Shown here piece after piece: positions 28,501 to 43,500 of a stretch of DNA of 64,000 nucleotides. The notes beneath the pieces are model-generated. The model was not told where the DNA came from. It worked only from the letters and a program-made list of their open reading frames with translations, and did not search any database. Source of the DNA: Triops longicaudatus (lineage: Eukaryota; Arthropoda; Branchiopoda; Notostraca; Triopsidae); assembly GCA_022885665.1 (NCBI GenBank), contig JAGQDJ010000017.1, forward strand, positions 62,001 to 126,000. The letters run 5' to 3'. Made by a program: the position numbers and the translations under genes. Within the stretch, counting starts at the first letter, position 1. Each line of letters starts with the position of its first letter.

Positions 28501-31500
28501 TGTTCGGTGCGTGTCCTTTTTGTCGTTATATTTTGTCGTTATACTTATAGATTAAAAATGTGCTCTGATACATTTCTTTATATTTTTTAGGCCTTTTTTA
28601 AAGGTTAGGACGAAATTTTCAAGTTTTAAATGTCAATTTCGTGTTTGCACGTTGTACATTGCTTGAACCATTTAGTATTAAAACGTTTTATACTTTTACT
28701 GTCATAATCATGGAACATGGAACAACAGAAGTGGATAATGATTTGTATCTTTTTGCTCGCTTACAGCGATAATCGCGTCTGTCATGGTGGTTTTGGGAAC
28801 TCGGGCGGAATTGCCGTGTGATATAACGCCGCCCCCCCTGGATAACCTATACCTGGTGCTGTGGTACAAGAACGATACCGACATTCCCATATACACGTAA
28901 GTGTTCTCTCAGTTTTCCTTGTTGAAGAACGGATTTGTGTGCACTGTTCTATCGTTCCTATACATTGGGTAGGTTATCACATACGTGTATCCCCCGAGGC
29001 TTTCAAACAGCGGTTAGGAGGCGTGGTTGTGATGTTTATATAATGCTTTGGCAGACATGTCTCGGTTCAAAACACTCCCGCAATATCCCACCGTTTTGTA
29101 ATAAATGTCTGAATCCTCACCGATCCTTATTTTCTTGATGAGAAAGTCTTTGGCGCTTTCTAAGCCCGACGCCTTAATATGGAAGGCTCAGCTTCTTGAT
29201 TCCACCTTAGTGAACCTGTGCAGCAAAGCTAAAAGGGGTATAGCAAGCAATATGTTTGCATTGACGAACGGGCTGTAACCCCGAGCGTTGATTTTCGCCA
29301 GGGAAGTAAATATTAAGGATGCGAACTTGGCTCATTGTGCGGTTGTCATCTAGATAAGAGGAAATGAACAGGAAGTTACTACAGCACATATTGCATCCCA
29401 AAACCACTCTCCGTTTTACGGTAGGTTTCCGACTTTGTTGTGCAAGTAGTAACTCCAAAAACAGTCGTAAATCTAAGTTTGCACATATCTTATAAAGGTC
29501 AATCCTTCTTAAAGCATCAAACTTGAAGTTTACTTTCGTTATAGATATTTGTTTCTAACATTAGTGCCGTGGAGTTTATTTGTTTGAATACTGGTAACGC
29601 ACACAAAACAAATAATAATAATAAGACAGTAAGCCGCTTAATAGTGTACTGAGCTTATGGTCCAGGTAACCAGGCCCTTAACCATGGGGGTTTTACTCTA
29701 AAAAATAAATGAACATTTTTCAAGTTACGATAGAGAAGGAACATTGGAAAATTCTCATACGTTACTCGTTTGATAAAAAAAGCTTAAATCCTTAGAATTG
29801 ATTAAATGTTTTTAACTCTATCAAAGTCGAAAAATCAAACTTATTTATCATACATTAATTTTGTTAAATATTTACAGTTGTTCCACTTCCAGATCTATTC
29901 AGTTAAGCGGATTCTGTCATGCTTATTGATCATGGATTGTACACGTATTTAGATAGTAAAGAAATCATGACTATTTTTTCGCATTATAAGCTACATCAGT
30001 AAAAAAAAGTTGTGTTTTATTATATTTATTAAGGAATTTTGGTTAATTAGAATTAATAACTATTGTTACTACTTACATTAACTGTGTAACATTCCCATAT
30101 TTCTGGAAACTTTTGCAGATTATAATCTCAGTACTATTTTCTTATTAAATTCATCTGAACGGATACTATTGAAATCTCCTTTTCTTATATTGTAGGATGT
30201 AAACGTCAATATTGTGCCGTTCCGTTCAGTTGTGTTGCCTTGCACAAAAGTACCCACTTTTTCATAGTACCTACTTGCACTTTTTACTCAAAGAAAGGAC
30301 GATGTTAATATGCTCCCTGGCGATGATAGTACAACACACATACCCTTACTTCAAAGTGCACCGTAAATCGACCTTTTGTCATAAATAAGGTTATTTTGTT
30401 TGCACCTCGAATTCGTCGCAAGGCAAGGCTAATGCAAGGATAAAATTCGCTGTACAATCGGTACTTGAGGTTCTCTTATGGCTTCCACTGTAGTTAAGCG
30501 AGAAGGAGCAAACAATTTATGTGTTTTAAAAATGTCTACTTTTAGATTGTTTAAACATCGCACTGTGGTTTTCAGCGGTAGTTAACGATGGCAGCGAACA
30601 ATTAACAGTTGTATTTATTGATTAAACAAAAACTGAATTTTTCGTCGCAACTTTTCCGAAAATAGAACACCCCTTCTTTGAACAGCTAACGGCAGTCTCC
30701 TTCCTTTAATTTGAGTGCGTGAATGCACTTGAGTTTGCACCGCGTTCATGCCAAAACAGTTTCGGGCGACATCGAAAAATTGTCTTACTGCCAAAATCCT
30801 TTGCGTATATGATTATAACTATAGACACTTGACGCGAATAGAACAACTCTCCTTTTTAATACCGTTTCCCTTTTAAAGTCTCCCGGTCATAAGCCTCTTA
30901 CACCGTACAGTAGCTCCAGGAAGTTTACAACTTGCGACAGTTCCTTTTGGTACAGAACAAGATTGTTTTCTCTTAAAGGTTTTTCCCGTAGGCCAATTCT
31001 AACATTCATTTGACCATAAGCTTTCAATTATGTCTTTGCATTTTCTATATGGCGGTTTTAAAACTTACGCTTTTAATGCAAAAATGACGCTTTTAATGCC
31101 CAAAGGGGTAACCCGATCTACACTTCTGTTCATGTGTGTCTAAAAGTTCGTGCTCCGAATATTTTCTGTGTAAACTTCAGAAGTCATTTTTCTTCTGGTA
31201 ATTTAGCTTCGTTATCAAGTTGCAAAGTAACGCGTAGGCGTTTGAAAAAAGTGGAGGCATCCGATGTAAGTCTTGATACCATCTAATAACTGTCATGAAG
31301 GTCTTCATTTCTTATTTATTCTGAGCACGAGTACGGACTGATTTGCCCGTACTTTTTCACGTTAAGTAGAGAAATAAAGCTAAAAATAAAATATTAAACG
31401 AAAATAAAAAAAATTGTTTAATATTTAAAAAAATTAAAAATTTAAATAAATATTAAAAAATAATAAATAAATATTTAAAAAATAATCAATAAAATATCAA

Positions 31501-34500
31501 ACAAAATATTTAAAAAAAATATTTTGTATGCTTTCTTGGTGTCGCCCGTTTTAGCAAACTTTTCCACAGCGCCAAAAATATATCGAGGACGTTCTGTGGT
31601 AAAGTAATGTATACAACTTGCTAGATTGTTATATTTTACTTAGAGGTCAAAAAGAAACTTTTTGTAAAAATTGTAAATACGTTTGCGAAATCGATGCGAA
31701 AACATCACATAATTTGCCTGTAAAAGGGTATGGAGTACGGTGATGTCGAGGTACGAGTTTCTTTTGTTAAGCACTGCCGTTGTTGCATAAAATGCGCTTT
31801 GGAAGAAATGGGATAGAATGGCAGGGAAGTGAAAGATGTCGAATCCTTTGGTAAGGAGACAGAATGATTGCATTAGGTTAGACAGCTTCTTGTGTTCCAG
31901 TCCTCCATTTTTATTGGCTGGCACTATTCCTGACATAAGACTCCGGGAGATCGGTTTCGGAACTTTCGCTGTTCAGCCATGCAAGGACTTGTGACTTGAT
32001 CTTTTACTTTAGGTAAGTTGCTATTTCTTTTTATTTTCAAGAGGGGGGGTATGGGGGTGGAAGAGAAGAGAAAAAAAAGCACTATATCTCAACTTGTCAA
32101 GATCAGGAATTCAAAGATCCGAAAGCAGGCGGTACTTTGAAGCTGGAGTGGAAAGCCAGGGTTTCTATGGGTGGATTCGTCTCTGTCGCAAAGTTGGAAC
32201 CAATGTAAGTTGTAACGTTACCATGGAACTGCAAACTCGCACGTTTCGAATTCAATTCTCAGTCCGTAGTTTTGTACTTGAAGCTATGTGAGAGTAGCAG
32301 AGGACTGTCTCCTAGCAGCCGTAGCATATTATCGAATATCTGGCGCTGTCATTGGTGCGGAAATTAGGTGTATATCTCGGGTCCATTTGACTCTTGCTCC
32401 TAGCTCCCCGTGATTGAATTGATAATTGGATTTCGGAATTGAAAAGACCTTCTTTGAGAGCTTTAGTCATTATTTGTGTTATGCAAACACGGAGAATTTG
32501 ATTACTGCTCTATTTTCCACCATCTTTCACAAGTTGTTCACGGAACTGCCACCGGAGTAACTTGTTTTTGGCCCTGGCAAATGATAGCTTCACATGAACT
32601 CGAAAAGAGACAAAATTTTGGGGATTTTGCAACCTTTACACAATTGTATAGTTCTGAACTCATTAAAACTCCGCGCAGCAAGCGTTGCTTAGGCTTGTTA
32701 GCTTCATATTGCCTTTTTTATTGTAACACGTGTGTAAGTTGATAGGAATTTCTTCAGCGTAAGGACTAAAAAGTAATAAAGTATTTTTAGAGTACAGTCG
32801 CACTCTATATAACGCATTCGTGTCGGAAAACAAGCAAGGCAATTGTTTCAGAAACGGCAGAAGTAAGTGATACGAGTTGAAAAAATGCAGCGAAAAACTT
32901 AGATGGATGATTTATATGTTTAATGTTTTTGCCTTCATTGGAGAGATTTGTAATAATTTAGACAATTCTTTCTATTCGCATTCTTTCGCACAGCTATCTT
33001 TTCAAGGTCAAGTCAAGAAAATTTTCGTTGAAACTGCACCGATTTTTTTCCTTAAAAATAGTTCCTTTGTTTTACATTTTAATTTTGAGAGGAAAGGTAA
33101 GCGGAATTAAGCTAGGGAAACCTGCACCGCAGTAATCAAATTTCGTAGTTGCGGTAACAGTGGACGAGTTGCTGACTTTTGCTTGAAAAATTATTCAAGC
33201 CCAGGGGGATACATTTTGTTTGGCGGCATGAATACAAAACCGCCCGCGATCCGCATCCTATGTTATCAGGGCGAGTCAGGCCTTCTGACTTATGTCGGAG
33301 GACCCACATTACCCCAGCAACTTTTCTTTTCTCTTTTCGAACACGAAATGCGGCTCATAGGAGAATTTTTCTCTGAGAGGGCTCGAGTTCTTTTGTGGGT
33401 TCTGTGGTTGTGTACTTGTGGTCTGTTGTGACATTTGGAAGGTGCAATAATTGATAAAGAAAGGAGTTTGAACGTTAACCTTTTTACGTGAGCTGGTTGG
33501 GTTGGGGGCTGTGGGGGTTTGTGGCGAGTGTTTTTGTTATGGATCTGAGGTAAGATTCTGTAATTGCGGCTAACACATCTAATGGTAGGGGCTGCATACC
33601 AAAGCACGACCGCGTGCCTTAATTGCATCTTAGCGTATGCTGTGGTCTGTGTTGGAGGAGTGTTGATATGAGACGACAATCGTGAGCCCACTATTGATTA
33701 GCGAGCTCCTTTTGCTTTGCAGTAACATGCACACAGCGCGCTGTTGCTCAAAAACCCGATCCTCTATGGCCCATCGTATGAATTATAGACGAGTCGCCCT
33801 TTCCACCTTGCCTCCAGAGTCGAACTCGGAGTTAGTTAATGCAAGACTGCTAACGGTGAAATAGATGACCATAATAACACTACGTTATTTTATTTGACCA
33901 ATAGCCCAACGTGCAGTCCATTCTCCTTCCTTAGTGATCTCATTAATTGAACTATTTCCAAGTGCACTCGCTAGTCATTAAAGAAGCAAAGCTGTTGTGT
34001 TCGTCTCAACGCTAATGGTCCAGCCTGAATTAACTGTGACATTAATTTTAATTTCTTATCTTAACATTAAATGGAATTAATGTTCTGATTCAACCGAAGT
34101 CCAACTGGTAAATTGTATAACAAGATAAGGTAGGTTTACGAAAACTGTTCCATGATATTGTGACAAATCTTGGACAGTAAAGTTTTGAATGATTATGTGT
34201 AGTGCGTGTCGTCAAGATTTCTTTGGAAAATGACTTAGTAACTTTAAAGCACGCAAGTCAAATTTCTACCGTGCTGGCAAAACCGTGCTCTGTATCATGC
34301 CCTCGAGGTACGTTTATGCTATAATATTTTACCCCTTATTTCTAGAAAACGTAATTCAATCTGAAAGGTTTGTTGTAATCATCAGAATTATGTTATTTTT
34401 CAATTGATAGCTCCGGGGTGATTAAATTCCATTAAATAATATTTTAAGCTGGCTCTAGTGCAAATTGAGTCCAAATTTTAACACTATTTTTTTGAGCTAT

Positions 34501-37500
34501 GTATAAAACATGGCGCGCTTTTTCAAAAATATGCTACCTATTTTGTAAAAATTTAATCAACTGCAATAAATTCCGTAATCCAAAGTTTTATTGTCGATGA
34601 TATAAGACGTAAGTGTGGAACAATTTTTGTGAAGCATCCGAACTATGAAACATGCTATTTTATGAGAAAGCCAAATGAGCAGTGTAATGTGAATGCGATT
34701 TCGCGGAACACAAAATCAGGTGCGTGCGTTTACTTTATTATCAATTGTTAAGAAAATTCCATATAAATTCCAATTCAATAGTTAAGAAAGTTTTCGCCGC
34801 GTCGCTTGACATAGTCGGGAATTTCCTTAACCGGGGTCAACAAAATCGGATTTCTACAATAGCCAACACATGATACTGTGTTATACACCAGAGTGTTAGT
34901 CATACTGAACATATCGTATACGACTTGTGACAATATAGCTTAAGAAGTTCTTATAAACACTTTTTAAATTTACTGAACCATGTGTGCTATTTTTTGCTGT
35001 TCGCCTATCGTCCTAGGATACGAAAATACTGCTAATATCTTGCGTGCTATTGCTCCTTTCTCCGAAGACACTGAAGCGTGGCACACTTAACACTTCACGT
35101 GAAACTTTTCGTAGTTTAAAGCACCAGGATAGTTTCGTTTATGTGAAGTATCACCTTTCGAGCTACGCAAGTATTTCGTGGAAGTTGAACATTTCAGCGC
35201 CGATAAAAGAGTGTGAAAGGGTGGGATGCCAGCGTAGTCGAATAGAACGGTTTCAAGACATGAAAGAATACTTGTTTCATTTTTTTATTATTCGTCGTAT
35301 TATTCTGAATAGAACAAAACTACACTTTTGTCACCGTGGGTACTTTTTTATGTATATCGTGAAAAAAGGATTAAAAAAACAAGTTGCAGTTTGACTCTTT
35401 CAACGCATCGAAGAACGTATGATTGTTGGTCTGTCGTATGCGATCAATGGATGCACGGGCCAAATATAAAGAGCGCGTTTGCTTTGTGTTTTGTGCCATG
35501 CCAGGTATGACGCTCGAGTCTTAACCGAATCCGTGAGGCATCGAGCAGACGAGCTCCACTTTCGATCCCGGGCTCACTTTCGATCCAGTATGACACCCGC
35601 TTCGTTAAGTATCGGCCAAGTGGAAGAGCGGGATGAAGGACTCTATCGCTGCCGAGTGGATTTCGGACGGTCGCCCACCAGGAACATTCTCGTCAACCTA
35701 ACTATCGTTGGTAAGTCTCGTCCTTATTTCATTTTCTACTACACTGATTCATGCAGAAATGGGACAAGTGACCCTCTGTTTCCATTACGTAATGGAAAAA
35801 TAGAATATCTTGGACTAGCAACTGTTTTCCATTTTCGTTTCGTGTAAAGCACGAATATAGTCAAGACACTTCTTTACTTTAATTGTAAGTTCCTAGCGTC
35901 AGGAACTTACAATTTACTGTGAAAATATCCTCTTAGGATTTGTTAGTGTTTAAAATAAATATAATATTGAAAAGTAGAACTTTATTCGCTCTTTGCTCGT
36001 TTTAAGTATTTATTTTAGGATTAAATTGCCGGAACCGGTTTTATGTTCATTTTTCCGTAATTCGTGCTTGCTTTTAATATATTTTCCACATATAATCTGT
36101 GCTCATTACTTTCGTTGCTTTATTTTTTACATATTTTTTTTCATTATAAACAGTGTAGGCCGAAGCCTATAACTGGGCTCATTGATTTTCACAGCTGTTC
36201 TTTACAGTATGTATCCGAAGTTCGCAACTTTTGCCTTAATTACCCTGTGTCCAAATTTTGTCACTTATTTTCCCACAGGCGCAATATTCTTTTCTGTCTG
36301 TGTTTGAAGTTTTCATTCCCCAAGAACAGTAGAATACCCATCGTACACGGCAGGGTTTCTTTTTTTTTCTTTTTCTTTTTTACTGATGAGCGTTCTCCTA
36401 TCTCTTCATTATAAAATAAGCAAGTTGGGCAACCACAAGGTATGTTCCTGACGAGCAATGAAGAAACAATATGTTCCTCATCCCTAGTTGCACTGTCCAA
36501 AATTAAATAAAGACAGAGCGATATTATCACGGAAGCTATGTTCCCTTAAAATTAATTTCAATGGAAAAGAAAGATTAAATAATCGTCTCCCTCTTTGGGG
36601 TAGGGGGAGTGGTGCACAAGTTAGTTAATGTCAATGTTTTACATCATCGTGCATTTGCGGCCATAGTGTAATCTTGTAAGTAGGCTTGTGGTTGCATGAT
36701 AGTGCATGTGAATGATACTATAACTTACGAGTTTGATTTAATGCCTGTCCGGTGTAAGGTAATAGAAGAGATTAGTAATGACACAAAAGGCACGCAAAGT
36801 TCTAAATCCTGTGCTGTGTATATGCACCTTAAGGCACATGCATAACTTGAGTGGGAAGTAGAATGCTTCCAGCAGCAGGAAGCAATGATTAGTCATTAAG
36901 TCACGGAGCTTTCCATGGCAGGTTGGTTTATGAGCTCTCTGTAGGCCATCGATAGAGACAAGGGACCTGTCAGAGCCAGCTCTCATTGCTCAGCGAGATA
37001 TTAGCATGGAGTATGCAAAGGAAATTTAGGCCAAATCTCCTCCCTTTAAGCGTCATTTTCCAATACCCTTCCGTAAAATTGCATTAAAGCAAGATTTGAC
37101 GAGAAACAGTTCTGTAAACATGTTTCTGGAGTATTATTTCTGTACAACGTATCAAAGGAAGTGTTTCCTTTTGGTACTGATTTTGTGACATTAAAGTGAT
37201 TATTTTTTGTCCAGGCTTACTTATATTACGGACCTATTTGCCGCAATAGTTGCAAGACCACACAGATTGACACTTAAAAAAAAAAAAAAAAAATGCAGTT
37301 TCACATAGCCAAGGGCGAAACTTGTGGACAGTACACAGCGAGGTAAAATATTAGTCATAATAGACAGAATATATGAGAATAAAGAGCAATCGTAAGACCT
37401 GGGCGTTACAATATGATATAAATTACTCTTAAGATTCTTCGTATGACTTAAAGAAGTTTATCACTTGTAAGAAAGTGTCCCATTTTTTGTGTGTCTTTTT

Positions 37501-40500
37501 TGTTTCCCTTCTACAGAAATTCGTAAAGTGGGGAGTATATAGACGTTTCGCATGGAAGCATGTTTGTCTTTCTTAGAGCAATTTGGGAAGTAAGTGTACC
37601 CTACAAAAAAGATTGTAAGTGCCTATAAGTGCTTGAAATGTCTTTCAAACACCTGCGCACCCCTCCCCCCATTCTTTGCTGTTTTGTTCGACGGATTAGA
37701 TATTCATTGTCACTTTCAGCCAGTCAGCCTACTTTGGAAACGACCTTAACGAAAGGTACTCACGCATTCACAACAATATGGTGTTTTTTACAGTGCAAGT
37801 AAAATATCCAAAGACATTAAGCACCAGAACGTGTCTTCGAAAACTGGTATACTTAATTCGAAGATCCAATACAATATATATAATAATAAGTAGTCAATAT
37901 AATAACTAGCCTTGCTTATTGAAAATAATGCCGATTACATCTGAAACAATAGACAAATGAGAATCAATCCAACAAGATTCCTGATTTGACCGTTAGCAAA
38001 ATTTTGAAAAAAGGCTTCATATTAATCAAATTTTTTAAAATGCATGTACTAAGTGTAAAATTAAATAAATATTACAATATTTACTAAAAACTATATTTTA
38101 TATATCTACAGAAATATTTACTAATGTTATTTTGTAAATAATTGTATAGCATTTATTTATATTTCTTGGAAATAAAAGTACTTTAATACGTGTATTTCCA
38201 AGTACTTAGTACATTAAGCATCGTACTAAGACTGATTGATGATTACTAGAAGATTTCTTGATTTATTTCTGGACAATTTGTGGTTGTGCAAGTACCATGC
38301 TTTCATCTCGGTAACGGATAACTGCGACTCCGAGCGACAAGTACTTTTTCCGGCAATATGTCCGTGGACTGAAGATTCATAGGGGTTATTTCCGTTAAGT
38401 TGCGCTCCACAACTGTGTTATGGATCACTGGTAGTTATTGCTTCCTTTTCACTTCAAGTGTACCTCTTTCGAACCGGAAATGGAAGAGATGGACAAACAG
38501 TGGTCTGTAAATGGAGCTTTCAGTAAGTATCGATAAAATCTTCTAGAATAGCTTACCGGTAATTTGCCGCCGATCCAACGATCGGATTGGAAGATTCGGT
38601 TGAAATAACATCATCGAACATATAACTGTACCCATAGTACGTGAATGCAATTTCCAATCTTGGGCATTTGCTTACTGTTTCATTACTTTTTTACTCGTCT
38701 TACCTTTATGGCTGACAATAAAAAGTTAGCGAGGAAAAAAAAAACAAAATTAAAAAATAATGAATGCGTGACTGCGGAGTTGGATTGTCTCAATGTATAA
38801 TTACCAATATTCGCCAAGTTTTCGGAGCAGTAATTGCATTAACTTTATGTTGGCAAGAATAATTTTGCTTCAGGTCGTTCTGAAACTTGTTTAATTGCAA
38901 TTGCCGAAGTTGTTCTGAGAATTTTATAAAATATTTTGTTGAATGTGATACTCTCGCACTAAAAAGAATGCTTTAACTACCAATGATCCAAAACAAACTT
39001 GATCAAGACTGCAGCTTTTTGAGACATTCTCTTATAAAATAGCAACATTTTAGGGAAATAACATTCTTCAAGTGTTTGTACAAAAAAAAGTATTATAAGC
39101 AAAAGTTTTTACATTTTTTTCCAACAACGAATATAAAGTATAAACATAGTTGAAAACCTGGTAAATGCGTTACTTCACATGTGTAAATAACCTTAAGCAG
39201 CTGTGTAACTTATTAATTATTTAAAAATTGGATAATTTTATCCGATAATTTTAGAGAAGTCTAAGAATTTAAACATTAAAAAAATGTTGGTAGAACAGTA
39301 TTTTCTCAGCTAAGCCATATACAGAAGACTATTCTAAGTCAATGGTTTACTCCTGGAGTCGAGCCACGATTTGTGTCGTTCTAATAGATAGCAATACGTT
39401 GATGAGATAAGCTGAGCATGAAAAATGTGGCAAGGATGATAGAATTGAAGAAATAACAACTATCAGGGCTTGGTAGGATTCTTAGTCGTTATTTGGTGTA
39501 TAATTTGTCAGTCTCCTAGCAATCTTAAAAGTTTCAATGAAGAGAGCCAAACAGGCGGAAGTAAAGTTTTTGTTGAAAAGTTAGACTATTCTGTAATTGG
39601 GTGGAAAGTAGTCAAAGAAATGACTTCTTACAAGTTTGCTACCAAGATTTCTTTGATCCCCAGAGCTTTGCTCGTTCCTCGTTTACAGACGCCACTTCGT
39701 GTTCTCGTCTGTGTAGCTCTTTGTATTTTTCCACATTCAACCATCTTAAAGAGGTTAGAGAGATGAGAATCGAGTAAGAAATATGCTCCGGAAAATGGAA
39801 AAATAAAATAATGTAAACTTAAGGGAAAAAGAAAGGAAAAGAAAACAGGGAAAGGTTCTGAGCTGCACTTTCAGATTACGTAAAAGTGCTTAACTCATCT
39901 AAGAACTCGAAGCCTTGACAAAGTTTATATTAGCTTACCATGGCATTTTTCTACCGTCTGAACTTGATCTGCCATTATCTTTATTGTCGTCTTTGATTCC
40001 TCCAACGTCACGTTGGGCGCGTGTGTCCGTGTTTACGATCAAACTCCCGTATGTTTTGCCATACCATGCGAGATCTGATTTCAAGTGGAAAGGTTTATGT
40101 GAGTTGAGGGAGAAAGTCATGTCGCGTTCGGTAGAAATGATGAAAACTCCCACCCTGAGCTTCACGGAAGTTTCATATCGGTTCTGTTGAACGTCTTACA
40201 GTCGAGTGATTCCTTATTTGTTTCTTTCGTGTGACACAAACTGCGTAATTTGTCTGTCCTATTAAAAAAAAAAAGTTCAAATATCGACAGGAAGTAGACC
40301 AATTTCTGGAGAAAACTTGAAAGCCAATGTAATATTCAAAATACAATTGTGTAATTTATTTTCTTCAGTTACATAAACTCTTCAAATCATTAAAACATGT
40401 TCTCATTGTTATTATTGATAAAGAAATATTGAATTCAGTAAAGTAGTTCATTAGCAAATAACTTGTCGAATAATTCGATATAAGAAAATGTGTTATTAGA

Positions 40501-43500
40501 AAACAATATTTTTTAAGGAAAAAAATTGTTGCGTGTTGGGGTTGGTTTCTATTGACAAAACTGGTTTCTTTGGTATTGCCGAAGGAATTCACTGTTGTCT
40601 CGGCGCTCTGTATTTGTGTTATTTTGATGGTAGATAAAGTTCAGGTGTTCTTTTATTGAACCTTCTTTCCAAGTTTTCTCATGTTTATTTTCACCCCCTA
40701 AAGTCACAAGAAATGGGTCTTTTGAAAATTTCTGTAGCTCAACAAAGAAGGTGGAACAGTAAGTTAGGAAATCACGCGAACAAATTTAGTTTCACGAAGA
40801 GCTATTTCTTTATTGACCAGAAAGTGCACCGATGAAGGAATACGTAAGCCAGTACATTGGTGCTTCAATCTGACACTTGTGCATTCGTAAGTTGTGATAT
40901 CTATTACTAGCTAATATTCCTCATAAATGTAAGAAAGCGGTTGCACCTGAAAAGGTTCCCTTGACATTTTAAAATTGCCGCGAGTTTTCAACCCGAGTTA
41001 TCGGATAGAAGAGGTTGTCAACATCAGTTCATTAAATATTAACGTAAATCGTCTGCATCAACATCTCTATGAAATCATTATGATTACCTGCACGCAAAAG
41101 TGAAAATACTGGTAAACGTCGCGGAATTTTTTGCAGTACAGTATAGAACAGGTTTCAAATAATAATTCGATAAGTCTTTCTCGTTTTGCGTTATGTTGAC
41201 AGTACGGCAGCGCACGTTCTTCTTACTTGCCGGGTGAGTAGAAAGCACGTGTGTAGATACCTTAATTCAACGGTGAAGGGAAAATTGATTTTGCAAATCA
41301 GTTCGGGTCTGTGGAAACCTGCAAATCCCCCAAATGGGCAGAACTAATAAAATTGCCTATGGTTTGGTGAAAACTCAGATACCTGTCATGAATGACACGA
41401 AAAAAAAAGATAGTATCAAAAGCTGACAATCAGTATGGCCTTACAGGACTGTATAGTACTTATGACGAAAGGACCATAAAATTCTTAGAGGCAAATTCGA
41501 CCGGCTTTGTTTTTCTGTAATTATTTAAAATAAAATCTATATTAAAATATTCCGTGTAGCTGAATGACCATTTGTTTGCCGTGTTAAAGTATACGGAAGT
41601 CCGTGAAAACTGTTATTCGTAATCTCTTTTCAATACGCACGTCATCAAATTGAACTGGCGTCAAGTCAACACCTCCCAAAGGAGCCTTTAGGCGGTTTAA
41701 GTGCCGGTAAGGGTGTGGGGTAAGGTGTCTAGATAGTGTGAATGGCGTCAGCGTCGGTCATTTTTTACCACTGTAGCTTGGTGAGTTATGTTACAGTCTG
41801 CAGAAATTATTTTTCCTTTTTTTGTGTGTGTACGAGCCAGGATTTTTACAAGAGATGCTTCACTTCCCCCTTAAATCCTCCCTTCCTTTTCCCCAGCATA
41901 GATTCCATAGATTTACTCCTGTATTCCAACGAAGGCTCTAATTATTGACGTTTGATTGAAGTATTTCTGTAAGCGCTGACTGTAAATAACCTCTTTAATA
42001 TAATATTTGCCTTTCCTGGTTTCTGTAATCGAAACTGTGGATTAAATATTAAAAAATTAAGAAACCGTGCCTTAATTATATTTCAGTCAGTTCACTTCTC
42101 TTGAGAAAAGAGGGAATGATTTTTTATTTATTTTCACAATTATAGTCTCATAGGCGTTAATTTATTCGATTAAAGAAGTATTTGGCAACCATAGCATTAA
42201 TCCGGCTGCCTTGACTTCATCTATAGTTTAAACGCCATAAATCCGAATGAGAGTGACGTATACGGTACAGTAGGGAGAAGCTTACATCCTTTTAGTCGCA
42301 GCTAAAGCAAAATGAGCGTGAATACAATCAGCGTAAGTAGGAGCCTACAACACACAAGCTTGCCGTTAAGCCTCGTATGTTCTCCTGTCTGTCAAGCCTA
42401 CCCTTGAGGTTTTGCTTTCGTACCAGCTGTCATGTAACCAGGGTCAGTGTAGCCTTTAATCGTTCATTGAGTGGTAGATTACGAAAGGACATTGTCTGGG
42501 AAAATAAAATCTGAGAATTTTGGGATGGTCAGAGAATTGTTGACGCTTTTCCGGTGTGCACTGTAAGGTGCTACACCCTTCGCCTCCTTCGTGTCCAGGT
42601 GTTCATGTTACGAGTCGATTGGCATTTCGTTCGTAGTCACGCAAGCATTGCTCGTCAATGCTACCGTCATACATACGCCTTGAGTTGCCGTCCACTATGC
42701 AAATTTAACTGCGCGAAACGCGATAAAGTTGAACTGAGTATACACTTTTGACCATTATATACTATATTGCAAACGGATCGAACGTCTAAATTTTAGATCA
42801 CTCTGTTATGTGCTATACGTAATATTGCTCGCTATTTTTGTTAAATTATTATTATTTTATTATTATTATTATTATTTACTGGAATACAGTAAGCAACTTA
42901 ACTCCAACCCTTTTCCTGAATGCTTCAAGCAGCTTATGTCCCGAGTCCATTTGCGGCAAGCATTCGATGCTCTCTAACAATCAAGCTAGGAGCACAAAAG
43001 CTCGACTGTCCTGGCAAAGTTCTGTTCGCATGTACGAAGCATTAGTGCAAAATTAGACATCAAAAGAAAGCAATACAGTGCTAGTAGGTGTTATAAGAAA
43101 GCGGCTGTGTCCGAGCATTCTTATATACGAGAATAACCGTCTGTTTTTGGTGGCCCGTGCTTCATTGGTTCCATTTCTTCTTTTAGGAGGTGGTTGGGAA
43201 GAAAGAGCCCTAAGTAGCCCTAAAGCCAAAAAAAAAGTAAAAGGGGATAAACTGAAGGCGGGAGGGATAGCGAGGGCTCAAGGAGATTGTTGTAAAAATG
43301 CAATGGAGGACGCTTGCCAAAGAGCCCTTAAGTTGGTCACAAGCCTTTTAGTGTGTTGTGTTTGTGTGTTTTGTTCATATTCCCACCAGTCTTTGAAAGC
43401 CGGGCAGGGCGATTCCATCAAAGCGTTTTTAGGTCAGCGTCGCGGAGCTCTTGCTCATGATTCAATTTTCGCGGTGACAGAAGACGCTACTAAGTTCTGT

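Larger units (their letters stand above)
16509..28766 (+). other. Intron 1 (12,258 bp, phase 1)
   Basis: Donor GTAAGT, acceptor TTACAG. This is the largest intron in the window and separates the signal-peptide exon from Ig1. It contains the second MITE-like copy at 19138-19343, a 16-T run at 21394-21409, and short direct repeats such as two ctctataaactctc words 35 bases apart (26332 and 26367). No further exon was recognised. Confidence 0.65.
28897..35504 (+). other. Intron 2 (6,608 bp, phase 2)
   Basis: Splits Ig1 inside the C-C' region. Donor GTAAGT, acceptor TGCCAG. It includes a 150-base A/T-only-like tract (31375-31530) and an isolated pogo-like terminus near 32794. A G-rich patch (32043-32060) and a relatively GC-rich stretch (33230-33690) carry no recognised coding signal. 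Confidence 0.85.

Noticed and set aside
31640..31936. 98-codon minus-strand frame considered as a LINE remnant
   Set aside because: No conserved reverse-transcriptase or endonuclease residues.
33290..33691. Overlapping frames on both strands, considered as a retroelement reverse-transcriptase fragment
   Set aside because: No catalytic YXDD-type motif or other RT block could be seen.
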